Below, one piece after another: positions 1 to 7,115 of a stretch of 25,743 nucleotides of DNA (the stretch's first letter is position 1; every line of letters begins with the position of its first letter). Source of the stretch: JBFHRB01 sp041591915 (GTDB lineage: Bacteria; Actinomycetota; Nitriliruptoria; Nitriliruptorales; Nitriliruptoraceae); the NCBI GenBank assembly GCA_041591915.1, contig JBFHRB010000012.1, positions 1-25,743 of the forward strand, in the 5' to 3' direction. The position numbers were made by a program, and so were the translations under genes. The notes beneath the pieces are model-generated. The model was not told the DNA's origin and did no database searches. It worked only from the letters and a program-made list of their open reading frames with translations.

Positions 1-900
1 ATCCGCGGCGCTGCCCACGATGACCCGCGAGGCCGGCCCGAACCACCACGCGGGGTCCATACGACGCTCGAAGCGGACGGTGAGGTCCACCCGCGTGCCC
101 GCGCCTTCGGGCACCCAGCGCAGATCGGCGTCGCGCCAGGTGATCCAGCGCGTGATCATGGTGTCGTCGGAGACGAGTCGGAAGGCGATGCGGTCCGCGT
201 CGAGAGCGCTCACCTCGAACTCGGCCTCGGCGTCGCCGACGCGCACCCGGCGGCGGTCGCCGACCCCGGCGACGACGTCCTCCGAGCCGGCCGGCTCGGG
301 CATCCCTGCGCGGACCACCGCCAGCCCCGCGGCGTCCATCGGCATGCCCGCGAGGAGGCGTTGCCGGACCTCGTCCGGGGCCGCGTCGACCCAGGCGCTC
401 GCGGTGACGATCTCGAGCCGATCGACCGTCGTCGCGGGCGTGGCGCCCTCGAGGCTCAAGAGGGCCAGCGGGAGCAGGGCGACGGCCAACCGCTGCTCCC
501 CGCGCCGGCCGGCGCGGACGCCGGTGATGGCGGCGCCGAGGCCCCACGCGAGCGGCGCCGCGATCAGGACACAGACGATGCCCTCCGTCCAGAGCGTGGC
601 AAGCAGGAGGAGGACCACGGTGATGCCCTTGAAGGTCGCACCCTGCGCACTGCGGGCGTCACCCGAGGCCGTGATGGCCGCTGCCAGGACCGCTGGGAGG
701 CCGACGTAGATCGTTGCCGAGGTGCGCAGCGCGTCGAGACCCCCACCGGCCACGCGCATGCCGAGGCCGACCAGCAGGACGGCAGCGATGAGGGCGTAGA
801 CGACGAGCCTCGCCCGCCGCGCTCGTTGCTCGTGATCGGGGTCCGGGCCCGCCGCGTCCGGCGGCGGCAGGTCGAAGCGGGGCGGCTGGGCCTCGCTCAT
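1..900 (-). CDS. Membrane protein with C-terminal SRPBCC-like domain, 3' end outside window
   Basis: The minus frame starting at ATG 900-898 stays open to the window edge, giving 300 codons without a stop, so the gene is partial. Seen: an acidic, proline-rich N-terminus (residues 1-25), an Arg-rich patch, then hydrophobic segments at about 31-50, 61-78, 92-127 and 138-150. From about 160 a soluble region follows (RLEIVTASAWVDAAPDEVRQ, and later RWVPEGAGTRVDLTVRFER) that reads like a polyketide-cyclase/START (SRPBCC) fold, with an 'x-V-x-A-x-x-x-x-V' strand-helix opening. It would be anchored to the membrane with the domain in the cytoplasm. Its ATG overlaps the stop of the preceding small gene by one base (TGATG), so the two are probably translated together. 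The SRPBCC assignment is inference; the substrate is unknown. Confidence 0.72.
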   Translation of the reverse strand, partial: MSEAQPPRFDLPPPDAAGPDPDHEQRARRARLVVYALIAAVLLVGLGMRVAGGGLDALRTSATIYVGLPAVLAAAITASGDARSAQGATFKGITVVLLLLATLWTEGIVCVLIAAPLAWGLGAAITGVRAGRRGEQRLAVALLPLALLSLEGATPATTVDRLEIVTASAWVDAAPDEVRQRLLAGMPMDAAGLAVVRAGMPEPAGSEDVVAGVGDRRRVRVGDAEAEFEVSALDADRIAFRLVSDDTMITRWITWRDADLRWVPEGAGTRVDLTVRFERRMDPAWWFGPASRVIVGSAAD

Positions 901-1046
901 CACTCCCCCTCCGGACGGAAGGCCAGGCGCCCGATGGCATATCCGGCGACGGACGTCGGCACGGCGAGCACGAAGCCGAAGGCCAGGAAGAAGCCGCTGA
1001 TGGCCAACCCGCCTCCGATGGCACCGATCGCGTCCACGCCCGTCAT
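900..1046 (-). CDS. 48-residue single-pass membrane protein
   Basis: A short frame from ATG 1046-1044 to TGA 902-900. It is a Gly/Ile/Phe-rich hydrophobic peptide (MTGVDAIGAIGGGLAISGFF, continuing hydrophobic to about residue 40) ending in a charged tail RLAFRPEGE. Nearly all of it could form one or two membrane helices. The purine run AGGGG lies directly against the ATG, too close for a normal ribosome-binding site, so the start is uncertain. The one-base stop/start overlap with the next membrane gene is the best evidence that it is real. No family recognised; it may be a partner subunit of the downstream protein. Confidence 0.55.
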   Translation of the reverse strand: MTGVDAIGAIGGGLAISGFFLAFGFVLAVPTSVAGYAIGRLAFRPEGE

Positions 1047-1086
1047 CCCCTGATCAGCGCTCTCCGCCTGGTCAGCTCCATTTGAG

Positions 1087-1118
1087 CGTACGGTTTGAGC
1101 GTATGCTCAAACCGTACG
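1087..1118. repeat. 14-bp perfect inverted repeat, 4-nt loop
   Basis: Arms CGTACGGTTTGAGC (1087-1100) and its exact complement (1105-1118) flank GTAT. An extra half copy, TTTGAGCGTA, lies just outside at 1081-1090, so TTTGAGCGTA occurs twice in tandem, 13 bases apart. The repeat lies between the hydrolase stop (1162) and the small membrane gene start (1046), both on the minus strand. Neither side has a T-tract. The inner core TTTGAGC-N4-GCTCAAA has the size and symmetry of a TetR-family operator; the full hairpin could equally act as a terminator for the hydrolase operon. Confidence 0.6.
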
Positions 1119-1161
1119 GCATGCGCGACGCGGGTGCAAGCGGGAACGCGCGGCGCCCTGG

Positions 1162-2037
1162 TCAGAGGGCAGCGAGGACCTCCTCGGCGAAGCGCTCGGG
1201 CGCCTCGATCATCGGGAAGTGGCCGATCCCGTCGAGGACCACCAGGTCGGCCGCGCCGTCGGCACGTCCCGCCAGCGTCTCGGCCATCCCGACGATGGCG
1301 ATCGGGTCCGCGTCGCCCCACACGATGCGCATCGGCGTCGGGTGGGCCTCGATCGCGCCGGTCCACCGCTGCTCGTGCTGGCGGCGTTCATCGATGTAGC
1401 GGATGAGGCGCGGCAGCAGCAGGTGGCCGTCCTCGCGGCTCAACAGGTCGTACTGCGCCTCCAGCTCGTCCATCGACGGCTGGGTGTCCGGCCCGAAGAT
1501 GGCCCGCAGGCTCTCGTAGAGCAGTGCGGGTGGCGGCACGAGCTCGAGGTCCAGCTTCGCATCGGGAAGGCCGAGCATGAGGCGCTGGCCGTCGGACAGG
1601 TTCGCGCGCTCGATGTAGATCGAGCCGTTGCTGATGAGGCGGCGGGCGACCCGGAACGGCAGCGCTCCGTCCAGCTCGCGGGCGAGGAGCTCGCCGCCGA
1701 CCGTGTCACCCATGTCGTGGGTGACGAGCACCACCTCGTCGAGCCCGAGTTGGCCCACCACGTCGACGACGAGGTCCGCCTGGTCGAACAGGGAGTAGGG
1801 CTGATCCGGCTTCGAGCTCAGCCCGTACCCCAGCAGGTCGACGGCGATCACCCGCCGGCGCGGTGTCAGGCGATCGACGACCTCGCGCCAGTCGAAGGAC
1901 GAGGTCGGGAACCCGTGGACCAGCAGGATCGGCGGGCCGCCGTCGCCGGGCGACGCGGGCAGGTCGACGACGAAGACGAGGTGGTCGCCCCACGGGCGGT
2001 AGGCCCCGCGAGCCTCCCAGGCGTCGACGAGCCGCAT
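1162..2037 (-). CDS. Alpha/beta hydrolase, MEST/haloalkane-dehalogenase-like, Asp nucleophile
   Basis: A 291-residue single-domain alpha/beta hydrolase. HGFPTSSFDW (41-50) supplies the oxyanion-hole HGxP. The nucleophile elbow reads THDMGD, placing Asp108 where lipases have Ser. Acid candidates are Asp242/Asp244 in WGDADPI, and the catalytic His is His273 in GIGHFP. HGFPTSS, SHDxGD-type elbow, LISNG and the FGP region resemble the animal MEST (PEG1) family more than classical dehalogenases. An Asp nucleophile points to epoxide, haloalkane or related hydrolysis through an alkyl-enzyme ester; the substrate cannot be named. The cap domain spans about 135-230. No signal peptide, so cytoplasmic. 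The ATG overlaps the SDR stop by one base (TGATG), making it the second gene of that operon. Confidence 0.9.
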   Translation of the reverse strand: MRLVDAWEARGAYRPWGDHLVFVVDLPASPGDGGPPILLVHGFPTSSFDWREVVDRLTPRRRVIAVDLLGYGLSSKPDQPYSLFDQADLVVDVVGQLGLDEVVLVTHDMGDTVGGELLARELDGALPFRVARRLISNGSIYIERANLSDGQRLMLGLPDAKLDLELVPPPALLYESLRAIFGPDTQPSMDELEAQYDLLSREDGHLLLPRLIRYIDERRQHEQRWTGAIEAHPTPMRIVWGDADPIAIVGMAETLAGRADGAADLVVLDGIGHFPMIEAPERFAEEVLAAL

Positions 2038-2819
2038 CAGCCGCGCCCCATCCAGCTCTTCTGGATCGAGCCACTGACGCGCGCGGCGAGCGCGGACGGC
2101 CCGATCCGCGACCCGAGGGTCATGACCTTGTTCGCCGCTCCGGTCACCACCATCGACCGCCCCCTGGCGAAGGCGTCGAGGATCTCCTCGGCGACCTCCT
2201 CGGCCGTCTGCACGCCGAAGCGTGGCATGCCCGACACGTCGACGTGGGCGACCGCCTGGAACTCCGTCTCCGTCACCCCGGGGCAGGCGTTGAGCACCCG
2301 GACGCCCGTGCCCCTCATCTCGATGGCCAGGGCGCGCGTGAAGCTCGTCACGAACGACTTGGTGGCGCCGTACACGGCCCCGTACGGACCCGGCTGGAAG
2401 CCCGCGGTCGAGGACACGTTGATCACCCCGCCGCCGCCCAGAGCGCGCAGGCGAGGAACGATCGCGTGGGTCAGGCGGACGAGTGCCTTGACGTTGAGGT
2501 CGACCTCGCCGGCGAGCCGGTCCCAGGCGATCCCGTCGAACGGGCCGTAGTCGCCGTAGCCCGCGTTGTTGACCAGCAGGTCGACCGGGGACTCGACGGC
2601 GAGCAGCCGTTGCGCCACCCGCTCGAGGTCCGCCGGGACCGTCAGGTCGGCTGCGAGGACCTCGGCCTCGCCCGGCAGGCGGTCGGCGAGGTCGCGCAGC
2701 CGGTCCTCGCGCCGAGCGACGAGGGTGACGGCCACGCCGCGTTGGCTGAGCTGGCGGGCCAGCGCCTCGCCGATCCCGGCGGAGCTGCCGGTGACGAGTG
2801 CGCGCGTGATCTGGGACAT
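2037..2819 (-). CDS. Short-chain dehydrogenase/reductase (classical SDR)
   Basis: A 260-residue Rossmann-fold oxidoreductase. The cofactor loop TGSSAGIG is at 10-17, NNAG at 84-87, the catalytic Ser at 136-137 (NVSSTAG), and YxxxK is Tyr150-Lys154. Arg36/Arg37 after the second strand favour NADP(H). After the catalytic core it has PG at 180-181 and a C-terminal helix typical of the DltE/SDR-a group. The start is ATG 2819-2817 with GAGGTG seven bases upstream; the frame remains open far upstream over unrelated genes, which I do not count. It heads a two-gene operon with the MEST-like hydrolase and is divergent from the ECF sigma gene. The substrate is unknown; lipid or aldehyde/ketone reduction is plausible. 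Confidence 0.92.
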   Translation of the reverse strand: MSQITRALVTGSSAGIGEALARQLSQRGVAVTLVARREDRLRDLADRLPGEAEVLAADLTVPADLERVAQRLLAVESPVDLLVNNAGYGDYGPFDGIAWDRLAGEVDLNVKALVRLTHAIVPRLRALGGGGVINVSSTAGFQPGPYGAVYGATKSFVTSFTRALAIEMRGTGVRVLNACPGVTETEFQAVAHVDVSGMPRFGVQTAEEVAEEILDAFARGRSMVVTGAANKVMTLGSRIGPSALAARVSGSIQKSWMGRG

Positions 2820-2847
2820 GACGGACACCTCGGGTGACGTACGCCGC

Positions 2848-2853
2848 ACGCTA
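2848..2853 (-). promoter_or_regulatory. Candidate -10 box for the SDR operon
   Basis: TAGCGT on the minus strand, 28 bases before the SDR start, fits the actinobacterial TAnnnT pattern. There is no clear -35 hexamer at 17-18 bases. It lies in the 125-base divergent gap shared with the ECF sigma gene. Weak evidence. Confidence 0.25.
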
Positions 2854-2944
2854 GCGAGGCCGTCCGCGGGGGCAGCCAGCGCTCGGTGCAACCGCCGGGC
2901 CGTTGCCGGTGTTGTAGGGAGTACGGTCGCGACGAGGAGGGACG

Positions 2945-3475
2945 GTGACCGACGAACAGGACCAGCTCGGCGTCGCGCTGGCGCGCGACGTGGACCGGGC
3001 CTTCCCGGACCTCGTTCGCACCCACCAGGACGCGGTCTACGCGACCCTGCGCCGCCTGACGCCCGACGTGGCCGAGGACCTGACCCAGGAGACCTTCGTA
3101 CGCGCCTATCGGGCACTGCGGGAGTGGCCGCCCGCGCGGCGCCGCGATCTCCGGGCGCGTCCGTGGCTGCTGACGATCGCGACGAACCTCGCGCGCAACG
3201 ACGCTCGCAGGCGCACGCGCCGCCCCGCCACCCGGCCCCTCGACGAGCACGACGCGGCCGTGCCCGCTGCCCCTGGCCGCACGGACTGGGACGCACTGCT
3301 CGGCACGCTCGAACTCCACGTGCGCACGGCGATCGTGCTGCGCCACGTCGTGGGGCTGCCGATCGCCGAGATCGCCGAGGTGTTGCACCGGCCCGCCGGC
3401 ACCGTGAAGTCCGACATCCACCGAGGACTGGCCCGGCTGCGTACGGCCCTCGACCCCGAGGAGGTCGTCGCATGA
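2945..3475 (+). CDS. ECF-type RNA polymerase sigma factor
   Basis: A 176-residue two-domain sigma factor. Region 2 spans about 20-92, including DLTQETFVRAYRAL (45-58) and the -10-recognition stretch RPWLLTIATNLARNDARRR (72-90). Region 4 spans about 115-167, with helix-turn-helix LPIAEIAEVLHRPAGTVKSD. Regions 1 and 3 are absent, as in ECF (group 4) factors. It starts at GTG 2945 with a strong GAGGAGGG eight bases upstream. Its TGA overlaps the methyltransferase ATG by four bases (ATGA), so the two are translationally coupled. No anti-sigma factor follows; the next two genes are alkylation-repair enzymes. I infer that it controls the response to alkylation damage, probably including its own operon. 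Confidence 0.92.
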   Translation: MTDEQDQLGVALARDVDRAFPDLVRTHQDAVYATLRRLTPDVAEDLTQETFVRAYRALREWPPARRRDLRARPWLLTIATNLARNDARRRTRRPATRPLDEHDAAVPAAPGRTDWDALLGTLELHVRTAIVLRHVVGLPIAEIAEVLHRPAGTVKSDIHRGLARLRTALDPEEVVA

Positions 3476-4083
3476 CGATCGAGATCGAGCAGGCACTCGC
3501 GACGCTGTCCGATCGCGCACCTGCATCCATCCTCCCGGAGGTGCTCCGGCGCGTCGGCCTCGCCGACGAGTTCGTGCGGGTCGACTCCCCGGTCGGCGCC
3601 GTGTTCCTCGCATGGGGCGAGCGTGGCCTCACGATGTGCCACCTTGCCTCGGATGCGGACGCCTTCGCCGCCGCCGCCCACGAGCGGCTCGGCCGAGACG
3701 TCGTCGAGGTCGAGTCCCTGCCCGGCCGCCTCGCGCCGGCCATCGCCGCCATCGAACGCGGCGAACCCATCGACCCCGACCTCGTCGACTGGTCCTCGGT
3801 CTCGCCGTTCCAGCGCGACGTCCTGCGACTGACGGCCAGCATCCCGGCCGGCGAGGTCCTGACGTACGGCCAGGTGGCCGAGCGCATCGGCCGGCCCAGG
3901 GCCGTGCGCGCGGTCGGCACCGCGCTGGCCCGCAACCCGGTCCCGGTCGTGGTGCCGTGCCACCGCGTCGTGCGCAGCGACGGGACGATCGGCCAGTACG
4001 CCTTCGGCACGGAGCGCAAGCGGGCGCTGCTGACGCACGAGGGCGTGGACCTGGAGCAGCTGCCCCGACGACTCGCGGGGTAA
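3472..4083 (+). CDS. ogt: Methylated-DNA-[protein]-cysteine S-methyltransferase
   Basis: A 203-residue suicide repair protein that transfers alkyl groups from O6-alkylguanine (and O4-alkylthymine) to its own cysteine. The acceptor motif VPCHRVV carries Cys163. The DNA-binding helix-turn-helix lies in TYGQVAERIGRPRAVRAVGTALARNP (131-156), whose Arg finger and Asn hinge are in place. The N-terminal ~110 residues are longer than in minimal Ogt and begin with a 30-residue acidic helical segment before the usual beta-rich domain (DSPVGAVFLAWGERGL). It lacks Ada's zinc-binding N-domain and AraC region. Coupled by a 4-base overlap to the ECF sigma gene; nine bases precede the glycosylase gene. The extra N-terminal segment could be an interface with the sigma factor, but that is speculation. 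Confidence 0.95.
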   Translation: MTIEIEQALATLSDRAPASILPEVLRRVGLADEFVRVDSPVGAVFLAWGERGLTMCHLASDADAFAAAAHERLGRDVVEVESLPGRLAPAIAAIERGEPIDPDLVDWSSVSPFQRDVLRLTASIPAGEVLTYGQVAERIGRPRAVRAVGTALARNPVPVVVPCHRVVRSDGTIGQYAFGTERKRALLTHEGVDLEQLPRRLAG

Positions 4084-4092
4084 CGTCGAGCC

Positions 4093-5001
4093 ATGCCGAC
4101 CCGCAGCCTCCGTCCCCCGGTACCGGTGGACCTCCGCAGGACGCTGGGCCTGCTCGCCCACGGCGGCGGTGACCCCACCGCGAGGATCCGCAGCGACGAG
4201 GCCTGGCGCGCCGGACCCACCCCCGGCGGCTCTCCGGCGACGCTGCGCATCCGCGCGCTCCGCTCGGGGGAGATCGAGGCCGAGGCGTGGGGCCCCGGCG
4301 CGGACGCGGCGCTCGAGCACCTGCCAGAGCTGCTCGGGTTCCACGACCGCGCCGAGTTCGCGCCGACGGAGCGCCCGCTGCGCGAGCTGGCCCTTCGCAA
4401 CGTCGGCCTCCGGTTCGGCCGGACGCGGACCGTGCTCGACAGCCTCGTGCCCTGGGTGCTCGGCCAGAAGATCACGGTCGTCGAGGCGCACCGCATCTGG
4501 CGCCGCATGGCCTGGGCACTGGGTGAGCCGGCGCCGGGGCCCGACGGGATGCCGATCGCACGCGTCGCGCCCACGGCAGAGCGTCTCGCGGCCACCCCGT
4601 ACTGGGACTATCACCGGCTCGGCCTGGAGCGACGGCGTGCCGACGTGATCGTCGCCATCGCGCGGCGCGCGGACCGCCTCGAGGAGGCTGCGTCGATGGC
4701 GCCCGACGAGGCGGACCGGCGCCTGCGCGCCTTCCGCGGCATCGGCCCCTGGACGTCCGCACTGGTCCGCTGGGTGTCGCTCGGCGACCCCGACGCCGTG
4801 CCGGTCGGCGACTTCCACATCCCGAACACCGTCGCCTGGAACCTCGCCGGCGAGGAGCGGGCGGACGATGCCCGGATGCTCGAACTGCTGGAGCCGTACG
4901 CCGGCCAGCGTGGCCGGGTCGTACGGCTCCTGAAGGGTGGCGGGCAGCGCGCGCCGCGCTACGGGCCGAAGATGGCCCCCGGGCGGGTCGACGCCCTCTA
5001 G
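4093..5001 (+). CDS. AlkA-like DNA-3-methyladenine glycosylase (HhH-GPD)
   Basis: A 302-residue base-excision glycosylase of the HhH-GPD superfamily. The helix-hairpin-helix is LRAFRGIGPWTSALVRW (211-227), followed by the Gly/Pro-rich loop and the catalytic aspartate Asp240 in VPVGDFHIPN. The Q125-containing helix VLGQKITVVEAHRIWRRM (123-139) matches the family core. No C-terminal Cys cluster is present, so no iron-sulfur site. The N-terminal ~100 residues resemble the AlkA N-domain. It excises alkylated purines, complementing the direct reversal by the upstream Ogt. It is third in the ECF-sigma/ogt operon, nine bases after ogt; only GAG-like purines precede its ATG. The gene ends 13 bases from a convergent gene. 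Confidence 0.9.
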   Translation: MPTRSLRPPVPVDLRRTLGLLAHGGGDPTARIRSDEAWRAGPTPGGSPATLRIRALRSGEIEAEAWGPGADAALEHLPELLGFHDRAEFAPTERPLRELALRNVGLRFGRTRTVLDSLVPWVLGQKITVVEAHRIWRRMAWALGEPAPGPDGMPIARVAPTAERLAATPYWDYHRLGLERRRADVIVAIARRADRLEEAASMAPDEADRRLRAFRGIGPWTSALVRWVSLGDPDAVPVGDFHIPNTVAWNLAGEERADDARMLELLEPYAGQRGRVVRLLKGGGQRAPRYGPKMAPGRVDAL

Positions 5002-5014
5002 GCCGGGCTCTGGG

Positions 5015-5368
5015 TCAGGCGGCGGCCGCCCCCTCGACGGTCTCGAGGACGCGCAGGCGCGCGATCTGTGCCTGGCGGTCGTACCCACGGACGTGCATGG
5101 CCCAGCCGATCGGTCCGGCCGCCCACGTCATGAAGTGGAGGCCCGCGTCGAACCCGTGGCCCGTGCGACGCGAGACCCTGTCGCCGACGATGCTGAGGAC
5201 CACCGAGCTGAGGACGAGCCCCACGATCATCGGGAGGTACAGCGAGAGGCCCCAGAGCGCGCCGGCCAGGATCTCGCCGACGATCCGTGCGAGCATCACG
5301 CTCGAGACGGTCCAGACGATCCCGGCGACCAGCGTGGTGAGCTGCTCGTGCTTCGTGAGGCTGTTCAT
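5015..5368 (-). CDS. Small membrane protein, unknown function
   Basis: A 117-residue protein. Hydrophobic segments lie at about 9-38 (LTTLVAGIVWTVSSVMLARI and onward) and 40-62 (LYLPMIVGLVLSSVVLSIVG), then a possible weak third segment at 77-92, with a charged C-terminus RQAQIARLRVLETVEG. Probably two to three membrane helices. ATG start at 5368, with AGGA about nine bases upstream. It follows the ferredoxin-NADP reductase on the same strand after about 170 bases, which contain the inverted repeats described separately, so it may have its own promoter. No family recognised. Confidence 0.7.
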   Translation of the reverse strand: MNSLTKHEQLTTLVAGIVWTVSSVMLARIVGEILAGALWGLSLYLPMIVGLVLSSVVLSIVGDRVSRRTGHGFDAGLHFMTWAAGPIGWAMHVRGYDRQAQIARLRVLETVEGAAAA

Positions 5369-5472
5369 CGGTCTCGGTCCTGGGGTCGGGGTGGCCGCTG
5401 CAAGCGGTTACATCCCGTTCCTCGGCAGGCAGGCGGTCGCTCCTTGAATCGCGACCCGCCTACGCCGTTCGG

Positions 5473-5522
5473 ACGTGCGCATCCCGCACGTTGACCATAC
5501 CCACGGGACCAGTTGTCAACGT
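5473..5522. promoter_or_regulatory. Hairpin plus spaced inverted repeat between FNR gene and membrane-protein gene
   Basis: Two overlapping symmetries. First, ACGTGCG (5473-5479) and CGCACGT (5485-5491) around five bases form a short hairpin about 50 bases past the FNR stop. Second, ACGTTGAC (5488-5495) and GTCAACGT (5515-5522) are perfect 8-base arms 19 bases apart. The second pair includes a minus-strand TTGACA (5519-5514) and TATGGT (5499-5494), but their 14-base spacing is shorter than usual. A promoter or operator for the small membrane gene starting at 5368 is the simplest reading; the hairpin may terminate the FNR transcript. Confidence 0.35.
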
Positions 5523-5538
5523 CCTCTCGGACGCACCA

Positions 5539-6564
5539 CTACTTGCTGTCCGAGGAGTGCCCGGGGAAGAGCCTGGCGTCGGGGTTGATGTGCACGTAGG
5601 CGTTGTTCACCGCCGTGGCGGCCTCGCCGAAGCCGACGGAGATGAGCCGGACCTTGCCCGGGTAGTCGGTGATGTCTCCCGCCGCGAAGACGCCGGAGAT
5701 GTTGGTCGCCATCGTCGTGTCCACGTTGATGTGCCGACCGTCGATCTCGACGTCCCAGCTGCGCAGCGGACCGAGGTCGCTCTTGAACCCGAGTGCCGCG
5801 ACGACCGCCTGCACCTTCAGGGTCTCGCGCTCGTCGGTCTGGTTGTCGAAGACCTCGACCTCCTCGACCTCGGCCTCACCGCGGATGCGCGCAACCTCGG
5901 TGTGGGTCATGACCCGAACGGTGGAGTCCTGGACCTTCTGCACCGAGTCCTCGTGGGCCCGGAATCGGTCGCGGCGGTGGATCAGCGTGATGGACCGCGC
6001 GATCGGCTCGAGGTTGGACGCCCAGTCGAAGGCCGAGTCCCCGCCCCCCACGATGAGCACGTCCTTGTCCCGCATGACGTCGAGCTCCCGCACGAAGTAG
6101 ACGAGCCCGCGCCCCTCGAACTCCTCGGCGTCGGGGAGGGGCCGCGGGGTGAACGTCCCGATGCCCCCGGTGATGATCACGGCCCTGCAGGTGATCTCGA
6201 TACCGCGATGCGTGCGGATCAGGAAGGTGCCGTCACCCCGCTCCTCGAGGTCCTCCGCCCGGTTGTTGAGGACGTACAGCGGGTCGTACTGGTCCGCCTG
6301 CCGGACGAGGTTGTCGATCAGGTCCTGACCCTTGATCGCCGGGAACCCGGCGACGTCGTAGATCAGCTTCTCGGGGTACAGCGCAGCGACCTGGCCGCCC
6401 GGCTCCGGCAGGGAGTCGAGCAGCGCGACGGACATGCCGCGGAAGCCGGCGTAGTAGGCGCCGTAGAGGCCGGCGGGCCCGGCGCCGATGATGGCCAGGT
6501 CGACCACGTGCGCGGCCGAGGGAGCGTCGGTACGGGACACGGGAGCGTCGGTCACCCCATCCAC
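5539..6564 (-). CDS. Ferredoxin-NADP reductase, YumC/thioredoxin-reductase-like type
   Basis: A flavoprotein of up to 341 residues passing electrons between NADP(H) and ferredoxin. The FAD site is GAGPAG (27-32), the NADP Rossmann motif is GGGDSA (173-178) with HRRDRFRAHE after it (the basic residues favour NADPH), and the second FAD motif is FAAGD (293-297). The CxxC pair of thioredoxin reductases is missing (ITGGIGTF occupies that stretch), and the protein extends past the TrxR end with GFGEAATAVNNAYVHINP, typical of the YumC group. Two GTG starts are possible: 6564, or 6555, which has GGAAGGTGG better placed upstream; the second is my preference and removes three residues. It stands alone on the minus strand; a TACGCT -10-like box lies about 60 bases upstream. 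Confidence 0.93.
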   Translation of the reverse strand: MDGVTDAPVSRTDAPSAAHVVDLAIIGAGPAGLYGAYYAGFRGMSVALLDSLPEPGGQVAALYPEKLIYDVAGFPAIKGQDLIDNLVRQADQYDPLYVLNNRAEDLEERGDGTFLIRTHRGIEITCRAVIITGGIGTFTPRPLPDAEEFEGRGLVYFVRELDVMRDKDVLIVGGGDSAFDWASNLEPIARSITLIHRRDRFRAHEDSVQKVQDSTVRVMTHTEVARIRGEAEVEEVEVFDNQTDERETLKVQAVVAALGFKSDLGPLRSWDVEIDGRHINVDTTMATNISGVFAAGDITDYPGKVRLISVGFGEAATAVNNAYVHINPDARLFPGHSSDSK

Positions 6565-6666
6565 CTTCCAGTCGAGGGTGCGGGGCGAGGACCGGGCTCC
6601 CGATCGGCACTCGCTGGGCGGAAGCGTACCGGTGCGCGTCTGGCGCCCTCGACGGGGCCGGCCGGC

Positions 6667-7074
6667 CTACGCCGGGTCGCCGTCGAGGCGCTCGCGAGCG
6701 ACGGCCATGAGCTTGTCCACGAGGTCGGGGTGCCCGTCGGTCAACTGCGCGAAGCCCTCCGCCGTCAGCGTCAGGAGCTCGCACGGGGACGCAGCCGTCA
6801 CCCGAGCCGTCCGCTGACCGCCTTCGAGGAGGGCGATCTCCCCGAAGTAGTCACCCGCCTCCAACACCCGCACGATCTCCCCACGCACCGTGACCGAGCA
6901 GGTCCCACGCTCGATGAGGACGAACTCGAAGCCCGCCTGCCCCTCGTCCACCAGCACGTCACCGGCGACGGCGCGTGTCGGGAAGACGTTGCGCGAGAGG
7001 GCCTCGAGCTCGTCATCGGACAGGCCGCCCGTCACGTCGAACGCGCGGAGTCGGTCGGTGAGGTCGGACACCAC
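6667..7074 (-). CDS. Single cyclic-nucleotide-binding (CNB) domain protein 1
   Basis: A 135-residue protein made of one CRP/PKA-type CNB domain (about 12-110) with a short helical C-terminus and no helix-turn-helix. The phosphate-binding cassette FGEIALLEGGQRTARVTA (77-94) retains the Glu79 (ribose) and Arg88 (phosphate) positions, so cAMP or cGMP binding is plausible. It starts at GTG 7074 with GAGGAG seven bases upstream; the adjacent in-frame GTG at 7071 would serve equally well. Third and last of three consecutive CNB genes on this strand, 41 bases after the previous one. Its output partner is not visible; it could act as a stand-alone regulatory subunit. Confidence 0.88.
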   Translation of the reverse strand: MVSDLTDRLRAFDVTGGLSDDELEALSRNVFPTRAVAGDVLVDEGQAGFEFVLIERGTCSVTVRGEIVRVLEAGDYFGEIALLEGGQRTARVTAASPCELLTLTAEGFAQLTDGHPDLVDKLMAVARERLDGDPA

Positions 7075-7115
7075 GGCTCCTCTCCTCGAACCGTGGTGCA
7101 GGCTAGGCGTGCGGC

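Noticed and set aside
2820..4595. The minus-strand SDR frame stays open far upstream, giving an apparent 852-residue protein
   Set aside because: The extension is Arg/Ser/Pro low-complexity and lies antisense to the ECF sigma, ogt and glycosylase genes; the SDR motif and a good ribosome-binding site fix the start at 2819.
5539..6564. Thioredoxin reductase
   Set aside because: The redox-active CxxC is missing and the C-terminus fits the YumC-type ferredoxin-NADP reductase.
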